From: Nitrospira sp.
Lineage (GTDB): Bacteria > Nitrospirota > Nitrospiria > Nitrospirales > Nitrospiraceae
Direction of reading: 5' to 3'
DNA length: 64,000 nucleotides
NCBI GenBank assembly: GCA_024760545.1
Contig: CP060501.1
Location: 124,001 to 188,000, forward strand
Part shown: piece by piece, positions 35,500 to 46,500 of the stretch
Numbering within the stretch: the stretch's first letter is position 1
Layout of the letters: every line of letters starts with the position of its first letter
Position numbers and translations under genes: made by a program
The notes under the pieces: model-generated
Databases searched by the model: none
The model's input: only the letters and a program-made list of their open reading frames with translations
What the model was told of the DNA's origin: nothing

Positions 35500-38160
35500 A
35501 TGTATGACGAACCAGCTATACCTCTAAGGGAATTGGCCAGAAGCGAGCCGCTGCGTGAACGCGCGCGATTGATGACCGATTCGCCGGGACCAACTACTCC
35601 GAATGGGATCAAGCTGTTGCGTGTCGTCGAAGTGGACAATGCGTTGGATTCTGCCGTTCTTGAACTGCACTTCTACAATCTGAACATCTTGCCCGCCATT
35701 GTCCTTGAATACACCGGCAACAACCATTTCGCCAAGACGATCTTCCCAATCTCGGGCGGTATCCGAGTTCGCGCCGGACGTGCGCTTGGACAGGTGCAGG
35801 TTGATTCAACCGGAAGTCCTCCAAACGCAGCGATTACACAACCTGATCCCACGAAACCTCTGTTGCGCCTCGTCGTCAAACCGGTTGGAGATTATTCCAC
35901 CTATACACTTGGGGTCAGCACCACCGGAATTGCCAATGCAGTGATCGATCCGCTCTTTGCCGAGATACGGTTCAAGTTCCGTCCTGGATGCTTCAATAAC
36001 AACTGCGCCCCTGAATGGGAATCGGCACTTGCGCCTCTGGAGGAACCGGTCATCGACTATCTCGCTAAGGACTACGGGTCATTCCGCCGGACGATGATCA
36101 CCGCCATGTCGCGTCGGGTGCCCGGATGGGAGCCGACCAGCGAGGCCGATCTCGACATGGTGCTGGCGGAGCTCTTTTCAGTCGCAGCGGATGAACTCAG
36201 CGACCATCAGGATCGCGTGATGAATGAAGCGTATCTGGCCTCTGCCCGAAAGCGAGTCTCGGTTGCGCGCCATGCCAGACTGATGGATTACCACATTCAT
36301 CAAGGCAGCCAAGCTTCGACCTGGCTTGCGCTGGAAATCGGACATGATACGGGACAGAAAGCGTTCCAGCTTGCGCAAGGACTCAAGGCATGGGCCGGTG
36401 AAAGTACGATCGATGAAACGACTCATAAAAAAAAGGAAACAGCAGCATCAGCGGTATTCCTCTCTCGTCACGAGGGCACGCAAACCGTCCATCAATATCT
36501 CAATCATGTCGGCCTCTATACCTGGAGCGACACCATCACAACATTGAAGGCGGGCAGCACAAGGGCAGATCTTAAGCTGTACAGCAAATTGTATCTTGGC
36601 GATCCCGCTCCACCGGTCGAGATCGCGACGCAAGCGGCTGCCGACGAGATCCGCGACTTGATCCGCAACTCGCGCATCCGCCATCTGCTCATTCAGGAAC
36701 ATCTCAATCCACAAACCGGGAAGGCACCGGGAAGAAACCCGGCCAAACGTCAGATTCTTTCATTGATATCTGGAGCGGCGGAGTCGGTAAAAGACCCCAT
36801 TACGAACGAGTGGATGGTTCGTGTCCATTGGGAAAAGAAGGACGCGCTTCGGTTTGACTATTGTTTTACCGTGGACTGTCCTGCCGACAATCCCGGAACC
36901 GCGATCGGTGCGGTAAAAAACGTCTCGCTCTTTCACGGCAATCTGGTCGAGGTGTTTCATGGACGAGAGGAGCAGACGATTTTTATAGATGAAGGAGAGT
37001 TGCTGGATGTAAGCGACCCGAATAAACCGCTCCAATTTCATTATGAGCGCACTCGCTGGGGCACGCTCTGCCGTCTCCCGGGCGTTCCGCTTGCCTATAA
37101 ACAGACAACACCCGGCGGTGATGTTCCTCCGGAATCGACTTTGACCGTCGAGGTGACGCCTCCTGGTGACCCATGGGACGAAGTCCCGAACTTAATCCAT
37201 AGCGATGATTCTGCCGAGAACGGTGACCACTTCGTGGTCGAAACCGATGAGAATCGTCAAAGCGTGATCCGTTTTGGAAACGGCACGAACGGCAGGGAGT
37301 TGCCCGATGGGGCCGTGGTGACCTGTACCTATCAGTACGGAATGCCGCTCGATGGCAACGTCGGCGCCGATATGATCGTGAGTGTTTCGGAAGACAGTCT
37401 CAAGGTCGTTCCGCCGTTTCCGTTCGTGCTCCGCTTATGCTGGAATCCGTTCGACGTGACAAATGGCCGTGATCAAGAGCCCGTTGCCGAAATCATCCGC
37501 CGTGTCCCCGAAGCCTATCGCCAGTATCAACTCCGTGCCGTCACCCTGGCGGATTATGTCTCGCGGGCGGAAGAAATCGAAGGGGTGTCCCGTGCCGCGG
37601 CCCGGTACGCTTGGACGGGGAGCTGGCGTACCGTGCGTGTCACGATCGATCCTGTCGGGACAACCGAGCTTTCGTATGCGCTCCGAACAACCGTGGCGGA
37701 CTATCTGAACGCAGTCAGGCTGATCGGTGAAGATATCGAGATACGACCGCCCGAGTTCGTTCCGCTGGAGATCAACGTCGTACTTTGCGCAAGGCCGGAT
37801 GTTTGGCCGGAAGATCTCAAGTTTGTGCTTGAACAGGAATTCTCTGCCGGATGGACTCCCGATGGACGCAAGGGATTTTTCCATCCGGATGAATGGACAT
37901 TCGGGCAGCCGCTCTATGCCAGTCAGATCATCGGGCGTGCCATGAAAGTTCAAGGGGTAGAGCATGTTGTTGGGCAAAAAACGGGCACGCCACCCGCGGA
38001 TAAAACCATCAGTGTTTCGATCAAGCGATGGAATTCTCCCTTTGCTGCAACAGATGCGCTGACCCAGGTCAACTACAACGAGATCATCCAGGTGATGGGA
38101 AATCCCGATCACCTGGAGCAAGGGTTTATCCAGTTCGAGGTCAAGGGAGGAAGGCAGTGA
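35500..38160 (+). CDS. Baseplate wedge protein, gp6-like (Afp11)
   Basis: An 886-residue large baseplate assembly protein. ATG 35500 is preferred; an upstream in-frame start at 35452 lies inside the gp25 gene. A conserved N-terminal wedge part includes PVIDYLAKDYGSFRRTMITA and LAELFSVAADELSDHQDRV. The C-terminal part has the baseplate-J-like PLDGNVGADMIVSVSED and AVTLADYVSRAEEIEGVSRA. It should form the iris-like wedge ring that opens before contraction. Its TGA overlaps the next start (GTGA). Confidence 0.9.
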   Translation: MYDEPAIPLRELARSEPLRERARLMTDSPGPTTPNGIKLLRVVEVDNALDSAVLELHFYNLNILPAIVLEYTGNNHFAKTIFPISGGIRVRAGRALGQVQVDSTGSPPNAAITQPDPTKPLLRLVVKPVGDYSTYTLGVSTTGIANAVIDPLFAEIRFKFRPGCFNNNCAPEWESALAPLEEPVIDYLAKDYGSFRRTMITAMSRRVPGWEPTSEADLDMVLAELFSVAADELSDHQDRVMNEAYLASARKRVSVARHARLMDYHIHQGSQASTWLALEIGHDTGQKAFQLAQGLKAWAGESTIDETTHKKKETAASAVFLSRHEGTQTVHQYLNHVGLYTWSDTITTLKAGSTRADLKLYSKLYLGDPAPPVEIATQAAADEIRDLIRNSRIRHLLIQEHLNPQTGKAPGRNPAKRQILSLISGAAESVKDPITNEWMVRVHWEKKDALRFDYCFTVDCPADNPGTAIGAVKNVSLFHGNLVEVFHGREEQTIFIDEGELLDVSDPNKPLQFHYERTRWGTLCRLPGVPLAYKQTTPGGDVPPESTLTVEVTPPGDPWDEVPNLIHSDDSAENGDHFVVETDENRQSVIRFGNGTNGRELPDGAVVTCTYQYGMPLDGNVGADMIVSVSEDSLKVVPPFPFVLRLCWNPFDVTNGRDQEPVAEIIRRVPEAYRQYQLRAVTLADYVSRAEEIEGVSRAAARYAWTGSWRTVRVTIDPVGTTELSYALRTTVADYLNAVRLIGEDIEIRPPEFVPLEINVVLCARPDVWPEDLKFVLEQEFSAGWTPDGRKGFFHPDEWTFGQPLYASQIIGRAMKVQGVEHVVGQKTGTPPADKTISVSIKRWNSPFAATDALTQVNYNEIIQVMGNPDHLEQGFIQFEVKGGRQ

Positions 38161-40898
38161 GCGACCGCGATTGCGCGAATGATTGCACGATGCCGCTGCG
38201 GTTTCCGCGCCGGCCCGGAACGGAGCTGCCGTTCGGCCATGGAGAGGGTTGCCCTTGCTGTAGCGCTCCACTGGACCACACCAGTCAGGACAATCGTCCG
38301 TCGCTTTCCCGGTTCAATTACCGGATCGGGACCTATGGGACGATTCGCGAATTCCTGTTTCACCAGATCGACCAAACTCCGAATCTCCAAACATGGACCC
38401 ATCGCGCGCCGGACGATCCCGCCGTGGCGCTTCTCGAAGGCGCATCGATCCTTGGCGATGTTCTTACCTTTTATCAGGAAACATATGCCAACGAGGCATT
38501 TCTCGGGACGGCGCAATGGCGTGAAAGTATCGCCGATCTCGTGCGGCTGCTGGGCTATCGCCTTTCGCCTGCCGTTGGTGGGCAAGCGGTGTTTGCCTTT
38601 GAGCTGAAGAAAAACGAGCCTATTGTCATTCCCGCCGGATTCCCTCTTAAAGCCACACTGGAAGTACCGCCAAAACCTGCCGAATTTGAGACGATCGCAG
38701 AAGCGACTGTCTATCCGTGGCTCGGGAGATTTCATTTATACAAGCCGCTGGAAGATGGCGACATCACGCCGACGACAACCGAATTCTACATCGCGTATCC
38801 GGAGCAGCTTCTGGAGCCGATCGATCTAAAAATAGGCGATCGGCTGATCGTAGGGGAAGCGCCGGCGGTCTATTCCCCAGGGTCTTTCAGCCTGACCAAT
38901 GCCGAAGTGATTTTCATCGATTCGATTCGAGAAGAGCACGGACGCACATACTACACGATCAAGGGCAAGCTGAGTCGCACGTCAAATATCGGCAGCCTAT
39001 CGGCCTATCGTGTCCGACGGACGTTTCACCATTTCGGATACAACAGCCCATCGCAGATCGTGAATAAGACGGCGGCGGTCACATCCACCGCCACTGTAAG
39101 CGGGGGGACCACATCCACTTCATCAACCATACCTTATCAAACAGTACCGCTTGCCCGACCTGTTGATACGCCGTTCAATGCCTTCCAAGGCGCAACGATG
39201 AGCGCAAGCCTCAGCGACAGAGATTTTCCGATCGATTCGGAGGTGAGCGATCTTCCGAACAATGTTCCGATCGTCATCCAGGCGGCGTTCACGTATCCGT
39301 TCATGGCGTACATTCTCGGTCAGCCGTTACCGATGAGCACTCTCATCAGGATGATCACCGACGTCCGTACCGTGACCATGACTTGGGGCGGAATCAGCGG
39401 GACCGTGAGCCAACTGAGACTGAACGATGAACTCGGCAGCTCAGTTGGGGCGAATGCGTCGATGCAGATTGCCGATGCGCTCTTCCATGAAGTCACGAGT
39501 CCGCTATTCAGTCTCGTGCGGGCCAAGAAAGAAACGACGCTCACGTCCGGCAACACACTCTATTTCTATGGCGCGGCAGAACAGACGAAAACGTTAAAAG
39601 ATCGCCGGATCATGTTCGATAAACCAGGTGAGGAGCCGCAGATAGTCACAGTGACCGATATCGATTCGACTTCAATGATGGGCACTGAGGCCATTCCGCA
39701 GTTACATGCGGTGACACTCTCGGAATCCGTTTCTTATGCCGACTTTCCGAATGGCGAGCCGCTTGTCACGGTATTCGGTAACCTCGTCGATGCGGATGAA
39801 GGCAAAACCCTCCCGGAAACCGCCATCGGCAGTGGCGATGAAACGACGGCATTCCAGAACTTTAAACTTCCCAAAGCTCCGCTGACCTATCACATCGTAC
39901 CGGACAACACGCCTGCAGAAACGCCGGAACTTGCGATCTACGTGAATGGACGCGAATGGACGCGAGTGGATAGATTTTTTGGACATGACAAAGACGAGCA
40001 GATCTATATCGTCCGTGAAGACGCTGAAGGCAACAGTTGGGTGCAGTTTGGGGACGGCAAATCCGGGGCCAGACTGACCAGCGGCGTGAATAATGTCACG
40101 GCGGTGTTCCGCACCGGCAGCGGAGCATACGGCCCACTGAAGGCGGATACGAAAGTTCAGGCATCGGTAAAACTCAAAAATCTGGACAAGGTCGGGATGC
40201 CGATGGTTGCCACCGGTGGATCGACAGCGGAATCTGGAGAAAATGCTCGTCGAGCGGCACCCGGCAAGGTGCAGAGCCTGGGGCGTATCGTCAGTATCAA
40301 GGATTTTGAATTCGAAGCGGCAGCCATTCCAGGAGTCGCGTCCGCTTCCGCTGCGTGGCAGGTGGTCGATCACATACCGGCTGTGGCCGTCACCGTCTTG
40401 ATGGAAACCGGACGCAGTGCCGAGATTGCCGCCGTACGCGCAACACTGAACGCCTACAACAATCAGCGCGGAGCCGCGCGCCATGCGATCGATGTCGTCT
40501 TGGGCAGGCGGATGTACGTGACGGTCGCCGTTCGTTATGCGCTCAAACCGACCTATCGCGCCGATCTGGTCGAACCATTTATCCGCCGTGCGCTGGGTGT
40601 CAATCGTGGTCAAGCCACTCCTGAGGAAGATCAGACCGGACTGTTCAGTCTCAGGCGCAGACGTTTCGGCGCACGGGAATATGCATCGTCAATCGATGGG
40701 ACAGTGCAGAATGTCGAGGGTGTGCTCTGGGCTCGGGCAGTCGGTTTCACGGCCCTTGTGGATACGGATGATCCGACGACCATCGAACTGCCGTCGCTGA
40801 CGATTCTCGATCCGATTGTGGTCTGTGACAGCGGCCATATCCTGAGCCTGTTCGATAAGCATTTGACGGTGACTTCTGTTGCCGAGGGAGGAAGTTGA
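38157..40898 (+). CDS. Second large baseplate assembly protein, gp6/gp7-like (Afp11/12)
   Basis: A 913-residue protein from a GTG that overlaps the preceding stop; the open frame upstream is a shadow. The N-terminus has cysteines (DCANDCTM; GCPCCSAP) that might bind zinc. It shares architecture with the previous gene: DDPAVALLEGASILGDVLTF near residue 90, a long beta-rich insertion (about 320-540), NSWVQFGDGKSGARLTSGVN and the baseplate-J-like VSIKDFEFEAAAIPGVASAS. The two probably form a heteromeric wedge. The next gene overlaps only by its alternative start, not by the GTG chosen here. Confidence 0.88.
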   Translation: MSDRDCANDCTMPLRFPRRPGTELPFGHGEGCPCCSAPLDHTSQDNRPSLSRFNYRIGTYGTIREFLFHQIDQTPNLQTWTHRAPDDPAVALLEGASILGDVLTFYQETYANEAFLGTAQWRESIADLVRLLGYRLSPAVGGQAVFAFELKKNEPIVIPAGFPLKATLEVPPKPAEFETIAEATVYPWLGRFHLYKPLEDGDITPTTTEFYIAYPEQLLEPIDLKIGDRLIVGEAPAVYSPGSFSLTNAEVIFIDSIREEHGRTYYTIKGKLSRTSNIGSLSAYRVRRTFHHFGYNSPSQIVNKTAAVTSTATVSGGTTSTSSTIPYQTVPLARPVDTPFNAFQGATMSASLSDRDFPIDSEVSDLPNNVPIVIQAAFTYPFMAYILGQPLPMSTLIRMITDVRTVTMTWGGISGTVSQLRLNDELGSSVGANASMQIADALFHEVTSPLFSLVRAKKETTLTSGNTLYFYGAAEQTKTLKDRRIMFDKPGEEPQIVTVTDIDSTSMMGTEAIPQLHAVTLSESVSYADFPNGEPLVTVFGNLVDADEGKTLPETAIGSGDETTAFQNFKLPKAPLTYHIVPDNTPAETPELAIYVNGREWTRVDRFFGHDKDEQIYIVREDAEGNSWVQFGDGKSGARLTSGVNNVTAVFRTGSGAYGPLKADTKVQASVKLKNLDKVGMPMVATGGSTAESGENARRAAPGKVQSLGRIVSIKDFEFEAAAIPGVASASAAWQVVDHIPAVAVTVLMETGRSAEIAAVRATLNAYNNQRGAARHAIDVVLGRRMYVTVAVRYALKPTYRADLVEPFIRRALGVNRGQATPEEDQTGLFSLRRRRFGAREYASSIDGTVQNVEGVLWARAVGFTALVDTDDPTTIELPSLTILDPIVVCDSGHILSLFDKHLTVTSVAEGGS

Positions 40899-40899
40899 G

Positions 40900-43527
40900 G
40901 TGGCCACGAAGAAACGCGTCGCGCTCTATCGGCGACTTCCTGAAATCTATCGTATCAAGGATGGCGATCTTTCGAAGCTCTATTTGGCTAACGGCCAACC
41001 GATGCCTGCCTATCAGCTCCGCGACTATCTCACACCGGTCGAGGACATGTTTTCTGCGATCCACGAAAACATCGAATCGCTCTATCATGACTTCTTCATT
41101 GAAACCTGCGATCCCTGGGTCATTCCGTACATCGGTGACCTGTTGGGAACCACCCATCTGTCCGGCGATCCGTGGACGCTCCGTGCCGATGTCGCCGATA
41201 CGATCGCACTCCGGAGACGCAAGGGAACGTTGGGCGCCATCGAGCTGCTCACCTATATCCTCACCAAATGGGGAGTCCATTCGGTGGAATTGCTCGAAAA
41301 GATGGTGTGGAATCAGCATCTCAATCATCAGCGACCCGATGAAGGTGGAATTCCTCCCTATTCGCTCCCGACCGTTCGTCCTTCGACACCCATTCGAGGA
41401 GGGACCGTCTCCTTACGAGACCCTTCGTTACTCGCGCAGCTGAATACACCATTCGATCCCTTTGCCCATGTGGGGGAGGTCAAGCCACCGGAGATCGGGC
41501 ACGTGAGCTGCAACCTGCCCAACCTGGCGATTTACCTGTGGCGACTCAAAGATTACCGCCTTGGCGTGACGAAGCCGTTGGCAGAAAAAGTGACCCCGTC
41601 GCTGGGTGCCCCTCGGGTCGTCCGTGTGAATGTGTGTGATATTCCGGTCAATACGCTCTCGATGCCCTACGTCAAACCGATCAATACGCCCGCCGGCAGG
41701 CCTGTGACACTCTTCAATACGAACAGGATCGGCCTCTTTGCCGAAGGTAGAACCGGCATGGCTGCACTCAACCTTTCTGCGATCGCCCCGCGTATATCCA
41801 GTGCCGATCAGGTACCAGGGCCTATTCCCAGGGCGCGCATTTCCGATTATGACATCGCCAAACAGTATGACGATTCGCTTGCCTCTCCAAGTCCGGCGCC
41901 GCTCCAATTGTTTGCCGACGCTTCATTCACTGCTCCACAGGAATATGTCTCTGTCGAGTCCTATGATCCGGCCTTCAATGTGGCTGTTCCTCAAGACGAT
42001 TTGAAGTCGTACCAGCTTTCCGATGTCGGCTTACAACTGCATCTGCCCGACCCAACGTTTCCTGGTGAAATGTGGCCCCATACGGTCCTGCCAAGATTTT
42101 GGACCATACGAGGTGAGAATCTCTGCGCCTGGGAGCGTGGGCTGAATCCTCCGCTGGCCGATCGTGAGATTGCCGTTGATCCCGTCCATGGCCGACTCTG
42201 TATCGGTGTGTCAGACGATACGAGGGCGGATGCGCTCGTGCAGGATTTGCTGCTGACCTATACCTATGGTGCCGTCGGACCGGTGGGCGCGCACCCGGTC
42301 TCATACCCCCCGCTCCCGAAGGAGTTCGATCCGGCACAACCGTTGATTGATTACAAAGACGTGGTGCTGCGCAATCCGGCAAAGCAGCTCCAAGCGGTAC
42401 TAAAAACAGCCCTCGAAGACGCGCGCACTGCCGCGGCAGGCGGAACTCCCAAGGCCGCGATCGTCATCGAGATCAAAGACAGCCGTACGCACTCGCTCGA
42501 CATCGACCTGCTTAACGCGGCGGATCTCAATAGCGAAATGGGACGGAGTATTCTGCTGACATGCCCGTTGATCATACGGGCCGCCGATGGAGAACGTCCC
42601 GTGATCGAACTGGCGCGACCGCTCGCGTTCCGGCCGGCCAAAGTCGTCGGTGCCGATGCCGCAGAACAAGCGACGCTTGATGCACAAATGGGGGCGTTGT
42701 TTGTCAGGCTGGAAGGACTCTATCTTGCGCGCGGGCTGAATTTTGCGGCCGGGCAGCCGTTGATTGCGCGCGCCGCTCTGAACAAGCTCGAGGTTATGAG
42801 TTGCACGCTCGATCCGGGTGGATTTCGCTATTTTAATGGAAATCGCGCGCCGCTGTTTCCAGGAATGAATCTCAAAGAACCCTATGGATTTTCCACAGCC
42901 GCGGAAGAGCTCGCGTTCAAACAGACCCCGGAAATCATTCTCCAGCGATCGATCTCCGGAGCAGTCTTTACTGATGAAGGATACAGCCTCTGCCTTGCCG
43001 ACTCGATCATCGAATCCATCCCTGTGACGATCGGTTTGAACGTGTTTCCCTTTGCGATCACGAGTGCCACCAGTCCGGCTACGGGTTATGCCGGGGCCAC
43101 GACCATCCGAAATCTGACGATCCTTGGCCGAGTCCGAGCCCTCACTGCGGAAGGTGCCGGAGGTATTTTTACAGGCGTCGTCGAAGTGTTCGACCACCAG
43201 CGCGGGTGCTTGAAGTATTGCTATTTTTCGGATGATACGGGGAGTCCACCGCCGCCCAACGAGGTCAAAAACCGCTTGCCCCCACACTTTGCCTGTGTCT
43301 CCGGCTCGGACGCGCGGCTCATTTTTACCAGTGAATACTTTGGTGATCCTGCCTATTGCCAGCTTTCACTCGAATGTGACCCTCGTATTCTCGAAGAGGG
43401 TGTCGACAACGATCAAATGGGAGCATTCAATTTTCTGTTTGAGGCGCACAAGTGGCGCAACTTGAAGATACGATTTCGTGAGTTTATGCCGGTCGGGATC
43501 AGACCGATTTTGATCCCAGTCAGTTAA
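40900..43527 (+). CDS. Baseplate tail protein gpI-like (Afp12-type), extended
   Basis: An 875-residue protein; GTG 40900 is preferred with GGGAGG 8 bases upstream. The N-terminal ~180 residues carry the phage tail protein I-like pattern: LPEIYRIKDGD, DPWVIPYIGDLLGTTHLSGD, IALRRRKGTLGAIELLTYIL. The remaining two thirds are beta-rich and differ from phage gpI; the end (CYFSDDTGSPPPPNEVKNRL, FTSEYFGDPAYCQLSLECDP) looks like a carbohydrate- or surface-binding beta domain. It may combine wedge tip and fibre attachment. Confidence 0.82.
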   Translation: MATKKRVALYRRLPEIYRIKDGDLSKLYLANGQPMPAYQLRDYLTPVEDMFSAIHENIESLYHDFFIETCDPWVIPYIGDLLGTTHLSGDPWTLRADVADTIALRRRKGTLGAIELLTYILTKWGVHSVELLEKMVWNQHLNHQRPDEGGIPPYSLPTVRPSTPIRGGTVSLRDPSLLAQLNTPFDPFAHVGEVKPPEIGHVSCNLPNLAIYLWRLKDYRLGVTKPLAEKVTPSLGAPRVVRVNVCDIPVNTLSMPYVKPINTPAGRPVTLFNTNRIGLFAEGRTGMAALNLSAIAPRISSADQVPGPIPRARISDYDIAKQYDDSLASPSPAPLQLFADASFTAPQEYVSVESYDPAFNVAVPQDDLKSYQLSDVGLQLHLPDPTFPGEMWPHTVLPRFWTIRGENLCAWERGLNPPLADREIAVDPVHGRLCIGVSDDTRADALVQDLLLTYTYGAVGPVGAHPVSYPPLPKEFDPAQPLIDYKDVVLRNPAKQLQAVLKTALEDARTAAAGGTPKAAIVIEIKDSRTHSLDIDLLNAADLNSEMGRSILLTCPLIIRAADGERPVIELARPLAFRPAKVVGADAAEQATLDAQMGALFVRLEGLYLARGLNFAAGQPLIARAALNKLEVMSCTLDPGGFRYFNGNRAPLFPGMNLKEPYGFSTAAEELAFKQTPEIILQRSISGAVFTDEGYSLCLADSIIESIPVTIGLNVFPFAITSATSPATGYAGATTIRNLTILGRVRALTAEGAGGIFTGVVEVFDHQRGCLKYCYFSDDTGSPPPPNEVKNRLPPHFACVSGSDARLIFTSEYFGDPAYCQLSLECDPRILEEGVDNDQMGAFNFLFEAHKWRNLKIRFREFMPVGIRPILIPVS

Positions 43528-43538
43528 AGGAGGCATGA

Positions 43539-46500
43539 ATGAGAGGCGACTTTTCCGCATGGAATAAAGACACATCTCACAATTTTCGTGGCACGCTCCA
43601 CCAACAAGGCCGTGTCTTGCTCGATCGGGATTGGAACGCGCAAACCGAGATCATGGGCGAATGGCAGCAGCTTGCCGCGCGTGATGCGTTCGGGGCCGGA
43701 GTTGCGGCGGTTCCGGCGGATGAACCGCTCAGTTTTAAGATTACAAAAGCCGAGATAACGGGCGGTCAGGTCAAAGTCTCTCTGAACAAGGGACGGGTGT
43801 GGGCGGATGGACTGCTAGCCGAACTAAAAAGGGACGAAGAGCCTCCCGTGCTCCCGGCCGGAGTCGACGCGATCAGGACTGCGAGCTATCTTGGCCCGCC
43901 GATCCAACCTGCTCCACTACCGGGCGATGTGCCTGCAATTGGTGATCGCGACGCGGTAATTCTGGAAACGTGGCTCGAGGAACTGAGCCCCTTTCAGAAT
44001 CCTGGTCTGCTGATCGAACCGGCTCTTGGAGGAGTGGATACGACTGAGCGTGTCCAGACTTCGTTTCGTTTTCGGCTCTACCGTATGGCCGTCGATGATA
44101 CGTGCGATTCTATTATTGGCGCGCTGAAAGACGATTTCGGAAACAAGGGCAAGCTCATCGTCGAGCTGAAACCTACGATGGCGATTGATGGCGATTGCCC
44201 GGTGGTCGAGGAAGGCGGCTATACGGGGTTTGAGCATCGTCTCTATCGCATTGAAATTGCCGACACGGATAAACCCGCACCCCAGGCCTACTTTAAGTGG
44301 TCGCAGGTGAATGGAGGGCTTGTCGGGACAGGAGATTTTGACGCGGTTAACAAAACCGTCACGCTCTTCGGGAATAAAAATGCGATCGTGTATTCCGGAT
44401 CGAACAATTTCTATCTTGAAGCGCTCGATTATGACCCGCTGCTCGGTTGTTGGAAAGTCGTATATGGCGCCAAAGCTGCGCTTGCCAACGATAATACCCT
44501 GACCCTGCCTGACCCTGTAGTAACACCGGGCGATATCTATAAGGGCGTGATTCCGTCCGCCCCGGCGAAGGGCAAGCGATTTTTCCGCCTCTGGAATGGG
44601 ATCGAGCGTGTCGATGATTTTAAGACGAAGAAGGATCTCCCGGACAACCTTGGCATTCAAGTCACATTTGAACCTGAAGCCGTTGGCAAATATACCCCAT
44701 CTGATTTCTGGACATTCGAGGCACGGGCGGCTGGAATCGGTAATCCGCTGGTTCTGGTTGGGATTCCCGGTCCAATGCCTGCCGATCCGATCACGCCGGT
44801 TCCGCCGCAGGGCATCTTCTACCACCGGGTTCCCCTCGCAGAAATACACTGGACCGGCAATATTGTTACCGGCGACGATATCGAAGACTGCCGCCGCCCT
44901 TTTCAACCCCTGACCAAACTTCGTGGCTGCTGCACATACCGTGTCGGCGACGGGATTCATTCACATGGCGATTTTGTCAAAGTCCAAGCGGCCATCGATG
45001 CGCTACCCGCAAAAGGCGGCATTGTCTGTGTTCTCAACGGTATCTATGACGAAAGTATTCTCATCGATGAACGGGTCGGAATTCGTATCCATGGTTGTGG
45101 TCCAGGCACACGCATTCGTGCCATCTCCGATAATGCCGCTCCACAGCCGGCATTCATGATTAAAAACTCGGACACCGTCGCGATTGAAGACCTCGCAATC
45201 GAATCCGGCCCGCGCAGTGCCGTACAAATCGATAACGCCCGTCGCGTGGCCGTTTGTCGTTGCTTGGTGCAGATGCGGGACTTGCCGACGATTTGGCAGG
45301 CGATCTATTCGCGAGGAGACGATATCCTGATCGACTCCAATATCATCGAAGTCCTGCCGCGCGAAGGAGTCGTGCCCGCACCAACCATTCCGCCGAAATT
45401 GGGCAACCCAGGGTCGCCGGCGAGCGTCAACACCCCGCCGAGCCCGATCGCAGTGGGGGCTGCCACGCGCGGTGGCATCCAACTCGCCGGCGGTTCGGAT
45501 CGTGTTCGCATCATCGATAACCTGATTCAAGGCGGCATCTGGAACGGCATTACCTTAGGCAGCTTGGCCAAAGTGGGTGGTGATGGCGACGACGTCCCGG
45601 ATGATCCGGAACAACCCGACCCCTGTGATCCTTGCAAACCTGTCGATACGACCGATGATGACAATCCGGACGGTGGTCCGCCAAAATTTGTCTCAGCAGG
45701 GGATTTGTATGATATCGAAATTGCACGAAATCGCATCACCGATATGGGAACCAATGGTATCGGCGTCGTCCGGTTTTTTGACATTATGAATCGCGGTGAT
45801 TTGATCGGTGTGCATAACCTGCATATCTACGATAATTTCATCACCCGCTGCATGCGACGCGATATCGCGCCGGTTCGCAAATCGATGGAATGGCTTGTCG
45901 CCTATGGCGGCATCGTGCTCGCAAAAGTCAGTGACCTGCGCATCCTTCGCAATGAAATCATCAACAATGGCCGCCATCATCTATTCCCTATTTGCGGGGT
46001 CTACGCCATATTCGTGCAAGGTCTGCAACTTGATGACAACCGCATCCTCAATAATGGCAGCCGTAGTACGGAGCCGGTCAATAACGCACAAGTCGGCATA
46101 CGTGGCGGCGTACATGTTTGGCTGATTCTCCCTTTACTGGACACAACAACCGAAACGTATTCATTCTCGTCATTCAAGCGCACTTCCTCGTTTATCGACG
46201 GTCCGATCACGGCCATGCTGCGCGATAATCTGATTGTGGCTCCGCTTGGGCGCGCGGTCACGTTTTTCGCACTGGGCTCCGTCGTGGTCGGCCGCAATCG
46301 CTTGGTCACCGAGGGAACGACCGGGAAAGGTCTTGATCTACTCGCAACGACCGTTCTCATTGGAAATCTGGGCATCAGCAATGAATGGACTCTCGGTCTG
46401 CTCTTAGTGCTGATCCTGATACGGGCGGGAAAACTACCTGATGCTTTGAAGGGTAGGGAATGCGAGTTGGCGAGGAACTTGGGACTGATTAACCTCTCGA

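Noticed and set aside
42400..43287. 295-codon minus-strand frame opposite the gpI-like gene
   Set aside because: Antisense shadow; the + strand frame has family motifs and RBS.
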